Source: CAYSUS01 sp964434165
GTDB taxonomy: Bacteria; Planctomycetota; Planctomycetia; Pirellulales; Thermoguttaceae
Direction: 5' to 3'
Length of the DNA stretch: 64,000 nucleotides
Assembly: GCA_964434165.1 (NCBI GenBank)
Contig: CAYSUS010000005.1
Coordinates: 62,001-126,000 of the forward strand
Shown here: one piece after another, positions 34,900-43,701 of the stretch
Position numbering within the stretch: position 1 is the first letter of the stretch
How the letters are laid out: each line of letters opens with the position of its first letter
Translations under genes and position numbers: made by a program
The notes under the pieces: model-generated
What the model was told of the DNA's origin: nothing
The model's input: only the letters and a program-made list of their open reading frames with translations
The model's database searches: none

Positions 34900-37302
34900 A
34901 TGCGATGCCCGCGCTCCTGGTGCTCCCTGGGCCTCTGGCTGGCCGTGGCAAACGCGGCCTGGGGTGCAGAACCCGTCACGCCGGCGGAATGGGTCGAGGC
35001 GGTCCGCACCGCGGCCGCGGGCGAGGCGACCAGGCTCACCCAGACCCACGGTGAGGCCGGCTACGAGGCGTTCCGCGATATCCGTCTGGGCGCAGGCGTG
35101 TTCATCACGCACAGCTACCGTCCATCGGCCGACGTCGAGCAGTACGCATACGCCGAGGCCTGCCGCGGCTTCGCCCGGTTCATGCGGGCCCGCGGCGAGA
35201 AGCTCCTGGCCAGGGTGCTCGCCGGCGACGTCCTCGGCGCGCAGGAGAAGCCCTACCGGCGGATCGTCCTGGCCGTGTACCTCTGGCACGGCCACGCCCA
35301 AAGCCAGCGGAAGGGCCCTCCCGAGCGGTTCTACGCGCTGCCGCTCGACGCCGAGGGCAAGGCCGCGGCCAAGGCCATGCACGAGCGGGCCGTCGAACAG
35401 GGCCAGACGGTGCTCCGGCGGGGGTATCGGACGGGGCGGCTGGCGCGCGAGGACGTCGAGGCGATCCACCTCTATCGCATCGTCCAGGGCATGCGCGGCG
35501 TGGGCGAGTGCTTCCTGCCCGCACATCTGGGGCTCCACCCGTACTGCCCCAGCGACAGGCCGCGGTCGGCGGGGCACGGCGTGCCGGCCGTGCGCCGGGC
35601 GAGCGTCAACAAGCCCTTTCACGATCTCGTGCTGCCCACGCTCCAGGCCGTGCGCGCGCGGCCCGACTACACGGACCTGCCCGACAGCCGCTACGGGTAT
35701 GAATACCCCTTGCGCGACGAAGGCGTGCTGGAGTTCCTCGGCCCGATGGTCGGTTACGTACCGGCCACCTCGGAGGACGGCGGGCCGGTGGTCGTCCCGC
35801 GCCTTCCTGCCGAGGATCCGGCGCCCGGGACCGCCGAGCGCCTCGGCGACCTGGTCGGCGATCGCCCGCTGCTGCTGTTCCTCAACGACGGCGTGGACGC
35901 CCCCTTCGGCCGCGCGATCGGCATGGTGCCCGTGCTGATGCAGGCATGGGCCGATCACGCCCGCTGGCGGTTCATCGCCGTGAACATCCACGACTGGCAC
36001 TACGCGGCCGGCGACTTCCGCGACTATCTCCACGGCCCCGGCGCCGGGGCGCACCATCATGCCTGGAGCGTGGAGGAGCGCGCGCGGCGGTTCTCCATGC
36101 GCCTGATCCAGTGCCCGCACGTCCGCGTGCCGTCCCTGGTGGACAACCCGTACCACGGCGCCAAGAGCTGCTATGCCGCCGGCGGAGGGCAGAACACCTA
36201 TATCCTCGTCGGCACCGACGGCCGCATGAAGTTCCGCAGCGGCGGGCCGTTCTTCCCGCTCAACACGGCCAACGAGATGGAGCACGCCCTGGCCCGGCTC
36301 GTGGCCTCCGGCGCAGGGGGCGGGTTTCCCCAGGAGTCGGACCCGCGGACCTTCAACCCGCCGCGCCCGATCGTGGTCATCCATCACGCCACGCTCACGG
36401 AAGTGGAGGGGAGCGCGCGCACGCTAGATTTCGAGGCGGTGTTCGGCAGCGCCAAGGTCGCCTACGCCTGCCGGGTTCCGCCGCACGCGCGGGTCGTGCT
36501 CGACGGAGGGCGCGCCGCACTGGCCGAATTGAAGCCGGGCGACCGGCTCCAGGTCCGCCTGGCGCTCGACGCGCTCGGTGGGTTCGATCCGGCCTTCGTG
36601 CCCCAGCAGCGGCCGCCGTGGGAAGGTCCCTCCGAGGCGGACCTCGCGGCCGGCAACCGGCGGATCACGCTCCGGCGCGTCCGCGACGGCTATCGCAGCG
36701 ACTACGACCTGTTCGTCCTCAGGGCCGACGGGTCGCCCGGCCCGGTCATCCCGCGCGAGGTCCGGGCGTGGCGCAACTCGGCCTGTCCCGCCGATCTGAC
36801 GAGGGCCGAGGCGCTGCAAACGCCGCGCGTGACGATCTGGCGGGGCGGGCGCGTCGCGTCGATCGACGCGGAGCACCGCCGCGTGGTCGTCAAGCCGTGG
36901 CCGTACGACACCCAGGCGCTCACCGGTCGGCGGATCGTGGCCGAGCACCGCGCGGCCGGGCGCCAGGTGCACCTCGACGAGACGGCCCGGCTGCGCCACG
37001 CGTGCGTCGAGCGCTGGATCGCCGATGCGGGCAAGCCCGAGACGTTCTACCTGGACGACGCCGTGGACTACACGCTCAACGGGCTGTTCGGGGCCGGGTT
37101 CGACGACCTGGCGGTGGGCGACGCCGTGACGATCCGCTACGACTGCCGCCACGACGCGACCGCGCCGATCCCCGCGGAGCTGGTGCGAATCAGCCGGCCA
37201 CGACCCGGCAACGGCCCGTCCGCCGCGCGAAGAGAATCAGGGCCGCCAGACCGAGGGCGGCCAGGGCGAGCGTGGAGGGCTCGGGGATCGGCTCCAGGGT
37301 GA
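34900..37302 (+). CDS. Secreted protein with deiodinase/thioredoxin-like middle domain
   Basis: 800 residues with a signal peptide (SLGLWLAVANAAWGAE). Residues ~35-265 are helical (FRDIRLGAGVFITHSYRPS, HLYRIVQGMRGVGECFLP). Residues ~315-460 have a thioredoxin-like pattern: GDRPLLLFLNDGVDAPFGRA, WRFIAVNIHDWHYAAGDFRD, then NTYILVGTDGRMKFRSGGPF. This is like iodothyronine-deiodinase-type proteins, but with DAPFG where a Cys/Sec active site would be. Residues ~495-760 hold two beta-rich segments (VAYACRVPPHARVVLD; TLNGLFGAGFDDLAVGDAV). The last 38 codons overlap the convergent PEP-CTERM gene by 113 bases and give a low-complexity tail. Function unknown. Confidence 0.7.
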   Translation: MRCPRSWCSLGLWLAVANAAWGAEPVTPAEWVEAVRTAAAGEATRLTQTHGEAGYEAFRDIRLGAGVFITHSYRPSADVEQYAYAEACRGFARFMRARGEKLLARVLAGDVLGAQEKPYRRIVLAVYLWHGHAQSQRKGPPERFYALPLDAEGKAAAKAMHERAVEQGQTVLRRGYRTGRLAREDVEAIHLYRIVQGMRGVGECFLPAHLGLHPYCPSDRPRSAGHGVPAVRRASVNKPFHDLVLPTLQAVRARPDYTDLPDSRYGYEYPLRDEGVLEFLGPMVGYVPATSEDGGPVVVPRLPAEDPAPGTAERLGDLVGDRPLLLFLNDGVDAPFGRAIGMVPVLMQAWADHARWRFIAVNIHDWHYAAGDFRDYLHGPGAGAHHHAWSVEERARRFSMRLIQCPHVRVPSLVDNPYHGAKSCYAAGGGQNTYILVGTDGRMKFRSGGPFFPLNTANEMEHALARLVASGAGGGFPQESDPRTFNPPRPIVVIHHATLTEVEGSARTLDFEAVFGSAKVAYACRVPPHARVVLDGGRAALAELKPGDRLQVRLALDALGGFDPAFVPQQRPPWEGPSEADLAAGNRRITLRRVRDGYRSDYDLFVLRADGSPGPVIPREVRAWRNSACPADLTRAEALQTPRVTIWRGGRVASIDAEHRRVVVKPWPYDTQALTGRRIVAEHRAAGRQVHLDETARLRHACVERWIADAGKPETFYLDDAVDYTLNGLFGAGFDDLAVGDAVTIRYDCRHDATAPIPAELVRISRPRPGNGPSAARRESGPPDRGRPGRAWRARGSAPG

Positions 37303-38047
37303 AAAGGTCGGCCTCGAGCGAGATGTAATCGACCTGCCCGGCCGATTCGCCCCCCGGCCAGACGAGGATCGTGGCGAACTCGTCCGCGTTGACCGTGGTC
37401 AGGCCGTAGCCGAAGGTGCGGGGACTTCCCAGCAGCGACAGGCCGCTGGCCGCGTCGAGCACGTCGTAGGTGATCTCGTCGTCCGCGGTGTCGTACTCGA
37501 TGTCGATCCGGAGGAAGTCGGTCGGCAGGCCCAGCACCTGGTCGAGTTGCACTCCGTAATTGGGGTGATCGTTCTGGAACCAGGTCACGCGCTGCGTGTT
37601 GTCGCCCTCGTCGAGCGAGATGCGGACGTTGACCGCGGCCATCCCGTCGTCCTCGCCCACCGGCTTGGTCTGATCGAAGTTCAGCCACCACACCACGCCG
37701 GCGGTCGGCTCGCTGGGCCCCGTGGCCCGGGCGATGACCGTGGCCAGGGCATCGCCGACGAGTCCCTTGGGGTTGGTATCGACGACCACGTCAAACCCGC
37801 CGCTGTGCTGCCAGACGTCTCGGCCGCCGACCGTGATCAGCTCACCGGTCACGAACGGATGGTTGTTGCGCTCCTTGAAGTCAAACAGGCCGTCGCCGTT
37901 GTCGTCCTGCAGGAACGGATCGACGTCGGCGTCCCACTCCCACGATTGATGGGCCTGGGCCATCGCGATCGGGGCCGGGGCCACGGCCAGCACGCCCAGG
38001 AGGATGGCTGCCACGGAAACAGCCGGTGGAAGAGAGGTTCGGCGCAT
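37190..38047 (-). CDS. PEP-CTERM sorting-domain protein
   Basis: 285 residues from the ATG at 38047 with GGAGGGAGA upstream. It has a signal peptide (VAAILLGVLAVAPAPIAMA), a beta-rich middle part with DDNGDGLFDF (a dockerin- or EF-hand-like calcium loop) and the C-terminal sorting signal IPEPSTLALAALGLAALILF followed by ARR. PEP-CTERM proteins are cut by an exosortase and placed at the cell surface, often with exopolysaccharide. No exosortase gene is in this window. The region encoding the sorting signal is overlapped by the convergent 800-residue gene. Confidence 0.88.
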   Translation of the reverse strand: MRRTSLPPAVSVAAILLGVLAVAPAPIAMAQAHQSWEWDADVDPFLQDDNGDGLFDFKERNNHPFVTGELITVGGRDVWQHSGGFDVVVDTNPKGLVGDALATVIARATGPSEPTAGVVWWLNFDQTKPVGEDDGMAAVNVRISLDEGDNTQRVTWFQNDHPNYGVQLDQVLGLPTDFLRIDIEYDTADDEITYDVLDAASGLSLLGSPRTFGYGLTTVNADEFATILVWPGGESAGQVDYISLEADLFTLEPIPEPSTLALAALGLAALILFARRTGRCRVVAG

Positions 38048-38812
38048 GTCTCCCTCCTGCAAGCGAGGTACCGGGATACCTCCCATGATGCTATTCAAGA
38101 TCGCGGGGTTTGCAAGCGGTTTTCCGGAATCGAGCAAGGTGATTTGGCAATCCGCGTCCAAAAACAAGCCTTGATGCACTCCGGCGGTGTGCTACAACGC
38201 GGGGTGCAACCGTCCGCGCGGCAGCGTGCAGGCCGGGAGGTGCGAGCGTGCGTCTCCCTACGGCGGGCGCCGGGGCCTCCAAGGCTCCCGCTTCTCCCCG
38301 ATGAGTGCCTGGCGCGGCGGAGACCGCGCTGCGCCGCCGCAGGCCCGAGGATGACCCGGCAGGCGCCCCTCGCGCGGACGCAGCCGAAAGGGACTCGGCG
38401 ACCAGGGGCTCTTCTCAAGCCAGGCCGCCCCCGCCTGGCGCCGGAGGTCCCGGGCCGACGCCGTCGGGCTTGGGAGGGGGGCGTTGCGCGTGCACTCCCA
38501 TAAAACCACCAGTCAGCGGGGTGCTCCCTGGAAAAACTCAATTCGGTTGCACAACACCCGCCCGAGTCCCGCGACCGCCGGGCCAAACCCGCAACGCAAG
38601 TTCTCATGCGAAAACACTTTGGGTCCTTCCGCCCGTGCCGGCTCCACCACCCGCAGCCGCGCACGCCCCACCGTGGTGCTTCCTGCTTTGGGGGTAGTTT
38701 TCGCGGATCGCCTCGGCTCTCGTTCCCCGGCTGTGGTCCGCGTGGGAGCCAGAAAGGGCCGAACGGGGAATGTCGAATGCCGAAAGCCCGATGTCGAACG
38801 ACGCACGAAGGC
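38048..38812. other. 765-base region without a recognised gene
   Basis: This lies between the PEP-CTERM gene and the stop of the glycosidase-like gene. Open frames exist on both strands but none has a start context, signal or family motif. The sequence is less purine-skewed than coding DNA and contains GC-rich dyads. At the end (38769-38805) there is a (A/G)ATGTCGAA(T/C)G direct repeat. It could host an unrecognised structured RNA, but I could not match it to tmRNA, RNase P, SRP or 6S RNA. Confidence 0.5.
38769..38805. repeat. ATGTCGAA-type intergenic repeat, family E relative
   Basis: AATGTCGAATGCCGAAAGCC followed by CGATGTCGAACGACGCACGAAGGCC: the unit ATGTCGAA(T/C)G appears twice, 21 bases apart. 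It is similar in style to the (G)AATGACGAA repeats at 47281-47330. Confidence 0.45.
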
Positions 38813-41167
38813 CTATTGCGGCACCCCTTCGGTGCGCAGGCCCAAGGGCTCCAGGACCGTGCCGTCGGGCAATGTGAACGGCTCTCGGCCGAAGTTCACC
38901 GTCACCCTCACCCCCCCGGCGAACTCGGTCTGCTGCACGGCGCGGTCTGGCGTGAGCCAGGCGTGCGAGAGCATCTCGCGGTAGCCGGTCGCCCGGGCCA
39001 CGGGCGCGGCCGTGCGATAGCTCTGGACGAACCGCTCGCGATTCTCCTCCCACCGCTTGCGGTGGAACATGAACATGGGCGGCGTGCCGTAGAGGGCGTT
39101 GAACAGGTCGCGGCGGTCCCACAGCTTGGGGATCTTGTTGTTGTAGTCGCCCCAGTACCACTGGGCGACCACGCAGTCGTGATAGACCAGCTCCCACAGC
39201 GGGATGCGGTAGAAGTGCCCGGTCTGGAACTTCACGACGCGCTCGGGCGGATCCTCGACCAGCTCCATCATGGCCCGCCCGGCGTTGGGCACGCGGTAAG
39301 GGCCGAGGCTGAGCATCCCCTCGAAGTAGTGGACCACCGGCACGGCCGCCTCATGCCCGGTCTCGCTCCCCGTCACCAGGTTGCACTCGCGGCTGACCAC
39401 GGCCAGGAGGTCCATCTTGAACCGGCGGCTCTCGCTCCGGGTCATGGGGTGTTTCGGGTGATAGCACTCGCGCCACGGGGAGGCGGTCGTGGTGTCGATG
39501 AACCGGCAGCGGTAGGGGTGGGTCTTCAGCTCCTCCCGGATGCGGCGCCGCGCGTAGTCCGGGGCCAGGCGGTCGCAGAGCACGCCGCAGGAGATCATCG
39601 AGCCGTCCCTGGCCTTCACGCGCCAGCCGCGGACCCACTGGCCGCTGGCGTCGATGCACAGGTCGTCGGGCCAGGCCGCGCTGGTCCAGTCGGGATGCAC
39701 CCCGCGGAGCCTGGGGAACTCGGCCGGGTTCATCGCGTCCTGGTAGATGTCGTACCGGCTGGTGAGCACGCCCATGGCGTTCATCTGCTCGATTTCCTCC
39801 GGCTTGGAGCGGTGGCTCCAGAGGATTCGCTCGATGCCGGCCTCCTGGAGCCTGCGGCACCACGCGACCGGATCGCCGTCCCAACACCAGATGTTGACCG
39901 CGCCGACGAGCAGGTCCACGTCGGGGTCCTTCTCCCGCTTCTCGGCAAGGGTCACCAGCAGGCCCGTCTTTCTGGCGTGCTCGCGGTACCGCTTGGCCAT
40001 GGCCACGTAGCCGCCCTGGTCGAACAGGCAGTAGCGGATGCGGCGCGTGGGGCCGAAGCGGCCCTTCTGCGCCAGCCAGCGCGGGGCCAGGCACAGGCGC
40101 CCGGCCACGCGCGGGACGCGTACGCCCGCGTCGTCCGGCGTCTCCACGATCGCCATCAGGGCGTTATTCGTGTGCGCGTCGGTCATGCCCCAGAAGCCCA
40201 TGCACAGGCCGTGGCCGCCGTAGAGGCAGTAATACATCTCCGGCAGGCTCTCGTCGTCGGCCGGATAGCTGATGCCCTCGTTGACCGGCAGGATGAGCAC
40301 GTCGCCCCGCTCGGCCGCGAACGGATGCGGCCAGCCGATCGACTGGGGCATCGGGCCCTGGGAGGAGAGCTCCACGGTGATCTCGGGCAGGTCCTCGACC
40401 AGGCGCACGGCCGCCTTCACGTCGAGCGTCCCGGAGGAGTCGAGCAGGCGGAGGTCGAAGCCGCCGCTGGCCGGCGCGGCGTCGAGCACGAACAGGCCGT
40501 CGCCTTCCAGCGCGCGCTGCTTCCAGGTCCGCTGCGAACGGCGGTCGAGCACGGTGAGCGTGGCGTCTTTGGTGTCGAGCGCGACGCGGAGCCGGGCGTT
40601 CTCGGCCGCAAGCGACTTGGGCAGGTCCCTGGTGCGCAGATCGGCCACGTCGCCTGCCCGCCGCAGCGCGAGGTCGTCGAACCGCGCGGCGAGCTTGCCG
40701 TTTCCCATCGCCCTGGCCTGGATCTGCGCGGCCCCCGGCGGGATGACCAGTCGCGACCGGAGGGCGTGCCAGCCGTCGCCCCCGGGGACCCTGGCCGCGC
40801 CGTACGACCACGAGACGGCCTTGCCGTCCGGGCCGTAGAGGATGACGCTGATCTCGGCCGCGCCCGGCCCGCGGACCTGGCCGAAGCCGGTCAGCTCGTA
40901 GATCTGCCCGCGCTGGACGTCGATGCGCGGCTGCTGCGTGAGACTCCAGTCCTTCTCGCCGTCGTGCTCGATGAGAACACAACGGGAGCCGCCATGCGGG
41001 TCCTTTTCATCGACGACCGCCCGACCGCCCCCGGAGCGGCTCCAGAAGTCGTGCCAGCCGCGGAGGGCCTCTTGGTGCTCGAAGTCGCCATTGACCAGCA
41101 GGTTCTCGGCGGCGGTGGCGTGGGACGCGGCGGCAAGAAGGAAGGACAACGCGAGGAAGCGGATCAT
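38813..41167 (-). CDS. Secreted glycoside hydrolase-like protein with CBM-type N-terminus
   Basis: 784 residues. A signal peptide (FLALSFLLAAASHATAAE) is followed by a galactose-binding-like module (NLLVNGDFEHQEALRGWHDF, residues ~21-165), as in CBM4/9-type domains. A beta-sandwich segment (LRVALDTKDATLTVLDR, ~195-290) comes next. Then there is a likely TIM-barrel catalytic region, ~330-680, with IERILWSHRSKPEEIEQM, YRCRFIDTTTASPWRECY and NLVTGSETGHEAAVPVVHY; the acidic residues in FIDTTT and GSETGHE are candidate catalytic residues. The general architecture resembles GH101-like or DUF5696 proteins, but I cannot fix the family. A C-terminal beta-domain (VRVTVNFGREPFTLPDG) closes it. Confidence 0.65.
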   Translation of the reverse strand: MIRFLALSFLLAAASHATAAENLLVNGDFEHQEALRGWHDFWSRSGGGRAVVDEKDPHGGSRCVLIEHDGEKDWSLTQQPRIDVQRGQIYELTGFGQVRGPGAAEISVILYGPDGKAVSWSYGAARVPGGDGWHALRSRLVIPPGAAQIQARAMGNGKLAARFDDLALRRAGDVADLRTRDLPKSLAAENARLRVALDTKDATLTVLDRRSQRTWKQRALEGDGLFVLDAAPASGGFDLRLLDSSGTLDVKAAVRLVEDLPEITVELSSQGPMPQSIGWPHPFAAERGDVLILPVNEGISYPADDESLPEMYYCLYGGHGLCMGFWGMTDAHTNNALMAIVETPDDAGVRVPRVAGRLCLAPRWLAQKGRFGPTRRIRYCLFDQGGYVAMAKRYREHARKTGLLVTLAEKREKDPDVDLLVGAVNIWCWDGDPVAWCRRLQEAGIERILWSHRSKPEEIEQMNAMGVLTSRYDIYQDAMNPAEFPRLRGVHPDWTSAAWPDDLCIDASGQWVRGWRVKARDGSMISCGVLCDRLAPDYARRRIREELKTHPYRCRFIDTTTASPWRECYHPKHPMTRSESRRFKMDLLAVVSRECNLVTGSETGHEAAVPVVHYFEGMLSLGPYRVPNAGRAMMELVEDPPERVVKFQTGHFYRIPLWELVYHDCVVAQWYWGDYNNKIPKLWDRRDLFNALYGTPPMFMFHRKRWEENRERFVQSYRTAAPVARATGYREMLSHAWLTPDRAVQQTEFAGGVRVTVNFGREPFTLPDGTVLEPLGLRTEGVPQ

Positions 41168-41201
41168 GGCGGGGCTTGTGGGTTCGGGTGGCGGGGCTCG
41201 A

Positions 41202-41278
41202 AGACTCCCGAAGTCTTGGAGACTTCGGAAGTCCGCTTCGACACGCTACTGCGCAAGTCTCGGAGACTTCGGAAGTCC
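41202..41278. repeat. Palindromes, family C copy 5 and partial copy
   Basis: AGACTCCCGAAGTCT, TGG, AGACTTCGGAAGTCC (41202-41234), then a partial copy AAGTCT, CGG, AGACTTCGGAAGTCC (41255-41278). The 23 bases from 41218 and from 41262 are nearly identical, a local duplication. They lie upstream of the glycosidase-like gene. Confidence 0.75.
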
Positions 41279-41578
41279 GCTTCGGCTCGAAGCCAGTCTA
41301 ACCCGAAGCCGGGACGGGTCAACGCATGCCCTGGCCGCCGAGCACCGCGATTTGGCCGGCGTGCTTGCTCGCCGCGTAGCCGATCCCGTGCGGGGCGCCG
41401 CGTTGCGCGGTACGATCGCCCGGTAGTGCAGGAACGCCGGCCCGGCGGTTCTTCATATGTGGCCAGATCCCATCGCGGCGCTTGCGCGCGGCTTGATCGT
41501 TGGGGTGGCGCACTCGCGCTGCTAGCGCGGCGCCGGAGACGTTCAGGGGTGCTTCCAGTCCGTGGGCTGCCGCCACTT

Positions 41579-41601
41579 CGGGACCGGTCGAGCCGGTCCC
41601 G
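41579..41601 (-). terminator. Hairpin after glycosyltransferase gene
   Basis: Perfect 9 bp arms CGGGACCGG / CCGGTCCCG with a 5-base loop, immediately after the stop codon at 41602-41604 on the minus strand. There is no T-run, so intrinsic activity is uncertain. Confidence 0.45.
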
Positions 41602-43071
41602 CTACCGCACCCGATACATCGTGAAGTCATCATTCCCCCAGGCCGGCTCCAGCCGGTCGCGGTTCCGCGCCACGAAGTCCCGGGCGTAGGCCAGCGTCTC
41701 GGGCTGCTCGTAGCCGTCCATGGCATCGTCGCGACGGAGGACAACGAAGTGTTTGGCGCCGATCCGCTCGAAATAGTCCCACAGTGCGGCGTCCTCGGCC
41801 GGCTGGTGATAGACCGACGAGGTCCGCCCGGCCAGGAGCGACATCACGCGAGGCTTGACGAAGACCACCACGTCGTCGGGCGCGGTGCGCTGGCGGACCT
41901 GTTCGAACAGCTCGACCGACTCGGGCCGGGCGACGCCTTCCTCGAGCGGGCCGAAGCGGCGCGTGGTGAGCACCGCCGCGTAGGAGGCGATGGCCCCGCC
42001 GGCCAGGGCAACGATCAGCCCTCGCTTCAGAAGCGGCCGGGCGGCGAGGCAGGGCAGCTCCAGCGCGGCCATGGCATAGAAGAGCCACAGGGGCAGGACC
42101 GGATACAGCATGCGCATGCCCTGGTAGCTCGGCCAGAGCGCCACCACCCCGAGATACAGTAGGGGAAACACCTCGCGGAAGTGCGCGCCGCGGCGGACCG
42201 TGGACGCGTAGCCGACGAGCGAGAGGATGGTGACCGCGAGGAACAGCGCGGCGGCGCCCGGCCTGAAATAGCCGTTTCGCCAGAAGGCGGCGGCCTGGCG
42301 CGCGTAGCCGACGGCGTTGCCCGCCAGGGCGGCCACGTCGGTGCTGAGCTGATCGAAGTAGCTGCCTCCGCTGTGCACCAGCATCCCCTGGAAGAGGAGC
42401 AGCGCGCCGAACACCGCGCAGGCTCCCAGCGAGGCGAGCGTGATTCGCCGCAGCCGAAGCAGCTCGGCCAGGACCATGGCCGGCGCGATCACGATGCCCA
42501 CCGTGCGCGTGCCGTAGGCCAGGTAGGCGCAGAGCCCTGCCGCCACGTACCAGGCCGCGCGGCGGCCCGGGCGGTCGGCCCTCTTGTCGCCCTCGTGCAC
42601 CAGCAGCATGGTCAGGTAGAGGAAGGCCAGGAACGGCAGGTCGGAGCCGATGACGTTGGTCTCATCCAGGAAGAAGTGGTTCAGGCCCAGCAGCAGCACC
42701 AGCGCGGCCAGGTAGCCCCAGGGCAGGTCGTCGCGCAAGGCGGCCCACACCGCGGCCAGCGCCACGAGCAGCGAGCCGATCATCACGCCCTTCATCGCCT
42801 CCAGGTCGAGCCCCCGGGCGGCATGCAGGGGGGCCAGCAGCAGGGGGGCGACCGGCGGATAGGTGGGCGGGCCGACCTGCGGGTAGTCGGGGTTGTAGAG
42901 GTAGCCGGTCTGGGCGTAAGGCCGGCCTTCGGCCAGGTTCCGCGCGTGGAGCACGTACATGGCGAAGTCGCCGCCCCAGACGTGGCCTGGCCGGATGGCG
43001 GCCACGTGGGCGGCCCCCACCAGGGCAAGGAGCCCGATCGCGCCGGCAAGCGGAAGGGACGTGTTTCGCAT
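41602..43071 (-). CDS. Polytopic membrane glycosyltransferase, GT39/ArnT-like
   Basis: 489 residues from the ATG at 43071; the frame is open to 43239 but the hydrophobic start MRNTSLPLAGAIGLLALVG is more likely. About ten membrane spans occur between residues 5 and 385. The first outer loop contains HVWGGDFAMYVLHARNLAEG, with the conserved acidic residue (D34) expected of dolichyl- or undecaprenyl-phosphate-sugar mannosyltransferase-type (GT39/GT83, GtrB-partner) enzymes, then PDYPQVGPPTYPPVAPLLLAP. The C-terminal ~100 residues form a soluble domain (DDVVVFVKPRVMSLLAG). It likely transfers a sugar from a lipid carrier at the outer face of the membrane. Acceptor unknown. Confidence 0.75.
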   Translation of the reverse strand: MRNTSLPLAGAIGLLALVGAAHVAAIRPGHVWGGDFAMYVLHARNLAEGRPYAQTGYLYNPDYPQVGPPTYPPVAPLLLAPLHAARGLDLEAMKGVMIGSLLVALAAVWAALRDDLPWGYLAALVLLLGLNHFFLDETNVIGSDLPFLAFLYLTMLLVHEGDKRADRPGRRAAWYVAAGLCAYLAYGTRTVGIVIAPAMVLAELLRLRRITLASLGACAVFGALLLFQGMLVHSGGSYFDQLSTDVAALAGNAVGYARQAAAFWRNGYFRPGAAALFLAVTILSLVGYASTVRRGAHFREVFPLLYLGVVALWPSYQGMRMLYPVLPLWLFYAMAALELPCLAARPLLKRGLIVALAGGAIASYAAVLTTRRFGPLEEGVARPESVELFEQVRQRTAPDDVVVFVKPRVMSLLAGRTSSVYHQPAEDAALWDYFERIGAKHFVVLRRDDAMDGYEQPETLAYARDFVARNRDRLEPAWGNDDFTMYRVR

Positions 43072-43144
43072 GAATCCTCTCTGGCGCCGAACCGGCGGAA
43101 GGCGGGATGCCACGGATCCGCTTGCCAGGGGCGTGCTGGGAACA

Positions 43145-43163
43145 CGGGCAGACAAGCTGCCCG
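43145..43163. repeat. Short inverted repeat, family D copy 1
   Basis: CGGGCAG, ACAAG, CTGCCCG: 7 bp perfect arms in the divergent region between the glycosyltransferase and the GYD gene. A related sequence is read in frame inside the FtsX permease at 46105-46155. Confidence 0.55.
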
Positions 43164-43301
43164 GGACACCCGACGCGCGACCTGCGGGCCTGCAGCTTTG
43201 GCGGAGGGGGACCGCTCCGTTTTCGCTTCGCGAAGACACGGCAGTCCCCGATGGGAAATCCTACCTCGCCCGTTCGCCGCCGTACCGGGCGGTGAGGCTA
43301 C

Positions 43302-43330
43302 TTCCTGGGCGGCCGCAGATTTGCTATCAC
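43302..43330 (+). promoter_or_regulatory. Candidate promoter of GYD gene
   Basis: TTCCTG (43302-43307), 17 bases, extended -10 TGC-TATCAC (43325-43330), 80 bases before the ATG at 43411. The rest of the 339-base divergent region holds no gene. Confidence 0.35.
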
Positions 43331-43410
43331 TGCGCCAGGTTGCACGCTGCGTCGTTGCGCGTGTGGGGCACGCTTGCCCTCGGTTTCCGCATTCACGAAG
43401 GGGAGTCGCC

Positions 43411-43698
43411 ATGGCCACGTTCATCATGTTCGGCAAGTACACGCAGGAGGGGCTCAAGGGGATGAGCGCCGCGCGGACCAAGAAGGCCGGGGCCCTGGTC
43501 AAGAAGCTCGGCGGCGAGATCCAGGCGATCTACGCCACGCTGGGCGAATGCGACCTGGTGTGCGTGGCCGACCTTCCCAGCGTCGAGGCGGCCATGCAGG
43601 CCTCGGTGGGGCTGGGCAAGATGACCGGCATCGCCTTCACCACCGCGCCGGCCGTCTCGGTCGAGGAGTTCGACAAGCTGATGGGCGGAGCGAAGTAG
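43411..43698 (+). CDS. GYD domain protein
   Basis: 95 residues, the usual length for the GYD family: ATFIMFGKYTQEGLKGMSA at the start, GGEIQAIYATLGECDLVCVA (the GxYD-like core), and AAMQASVGLGKMTGIAFTT. These are small dimeric ferredoxin-like alpha/beta proteins whose function is not known. The ATG at 43411 has GGGGAG at 43400-43405 as ribosome-binding site. It ends 3 bases before the convergent FtsX permease gene. Confidence 0.85.
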   Translation: MATFIMFGKYTQEGLKGMSAARTKKAGALVKKLGGEIQAIYATLGECDLVCVADLPSVEAAMQASVGLGKMTGIAFTTAPAVSVEEFDKLMGGAK

Positions 43699-43701
43699 GG
43701 C

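Noticed and set aside
32776..36387. 1203-codon minus-strand open frame
   Set aside because: Only the last 302 codons (archaemetzincin) are real; the rest is antisense or out of frame to the 800-residue and DUF2330-like genes.
41319..41578. Possible remnant gene on the minus strand with GIGYAASKHAGQ
   Set aside because: The segment recalls the YxxxK motif of short-chain dehydrogenases, but nothing else of that fold is present and no start or ribosome-binding site fits.
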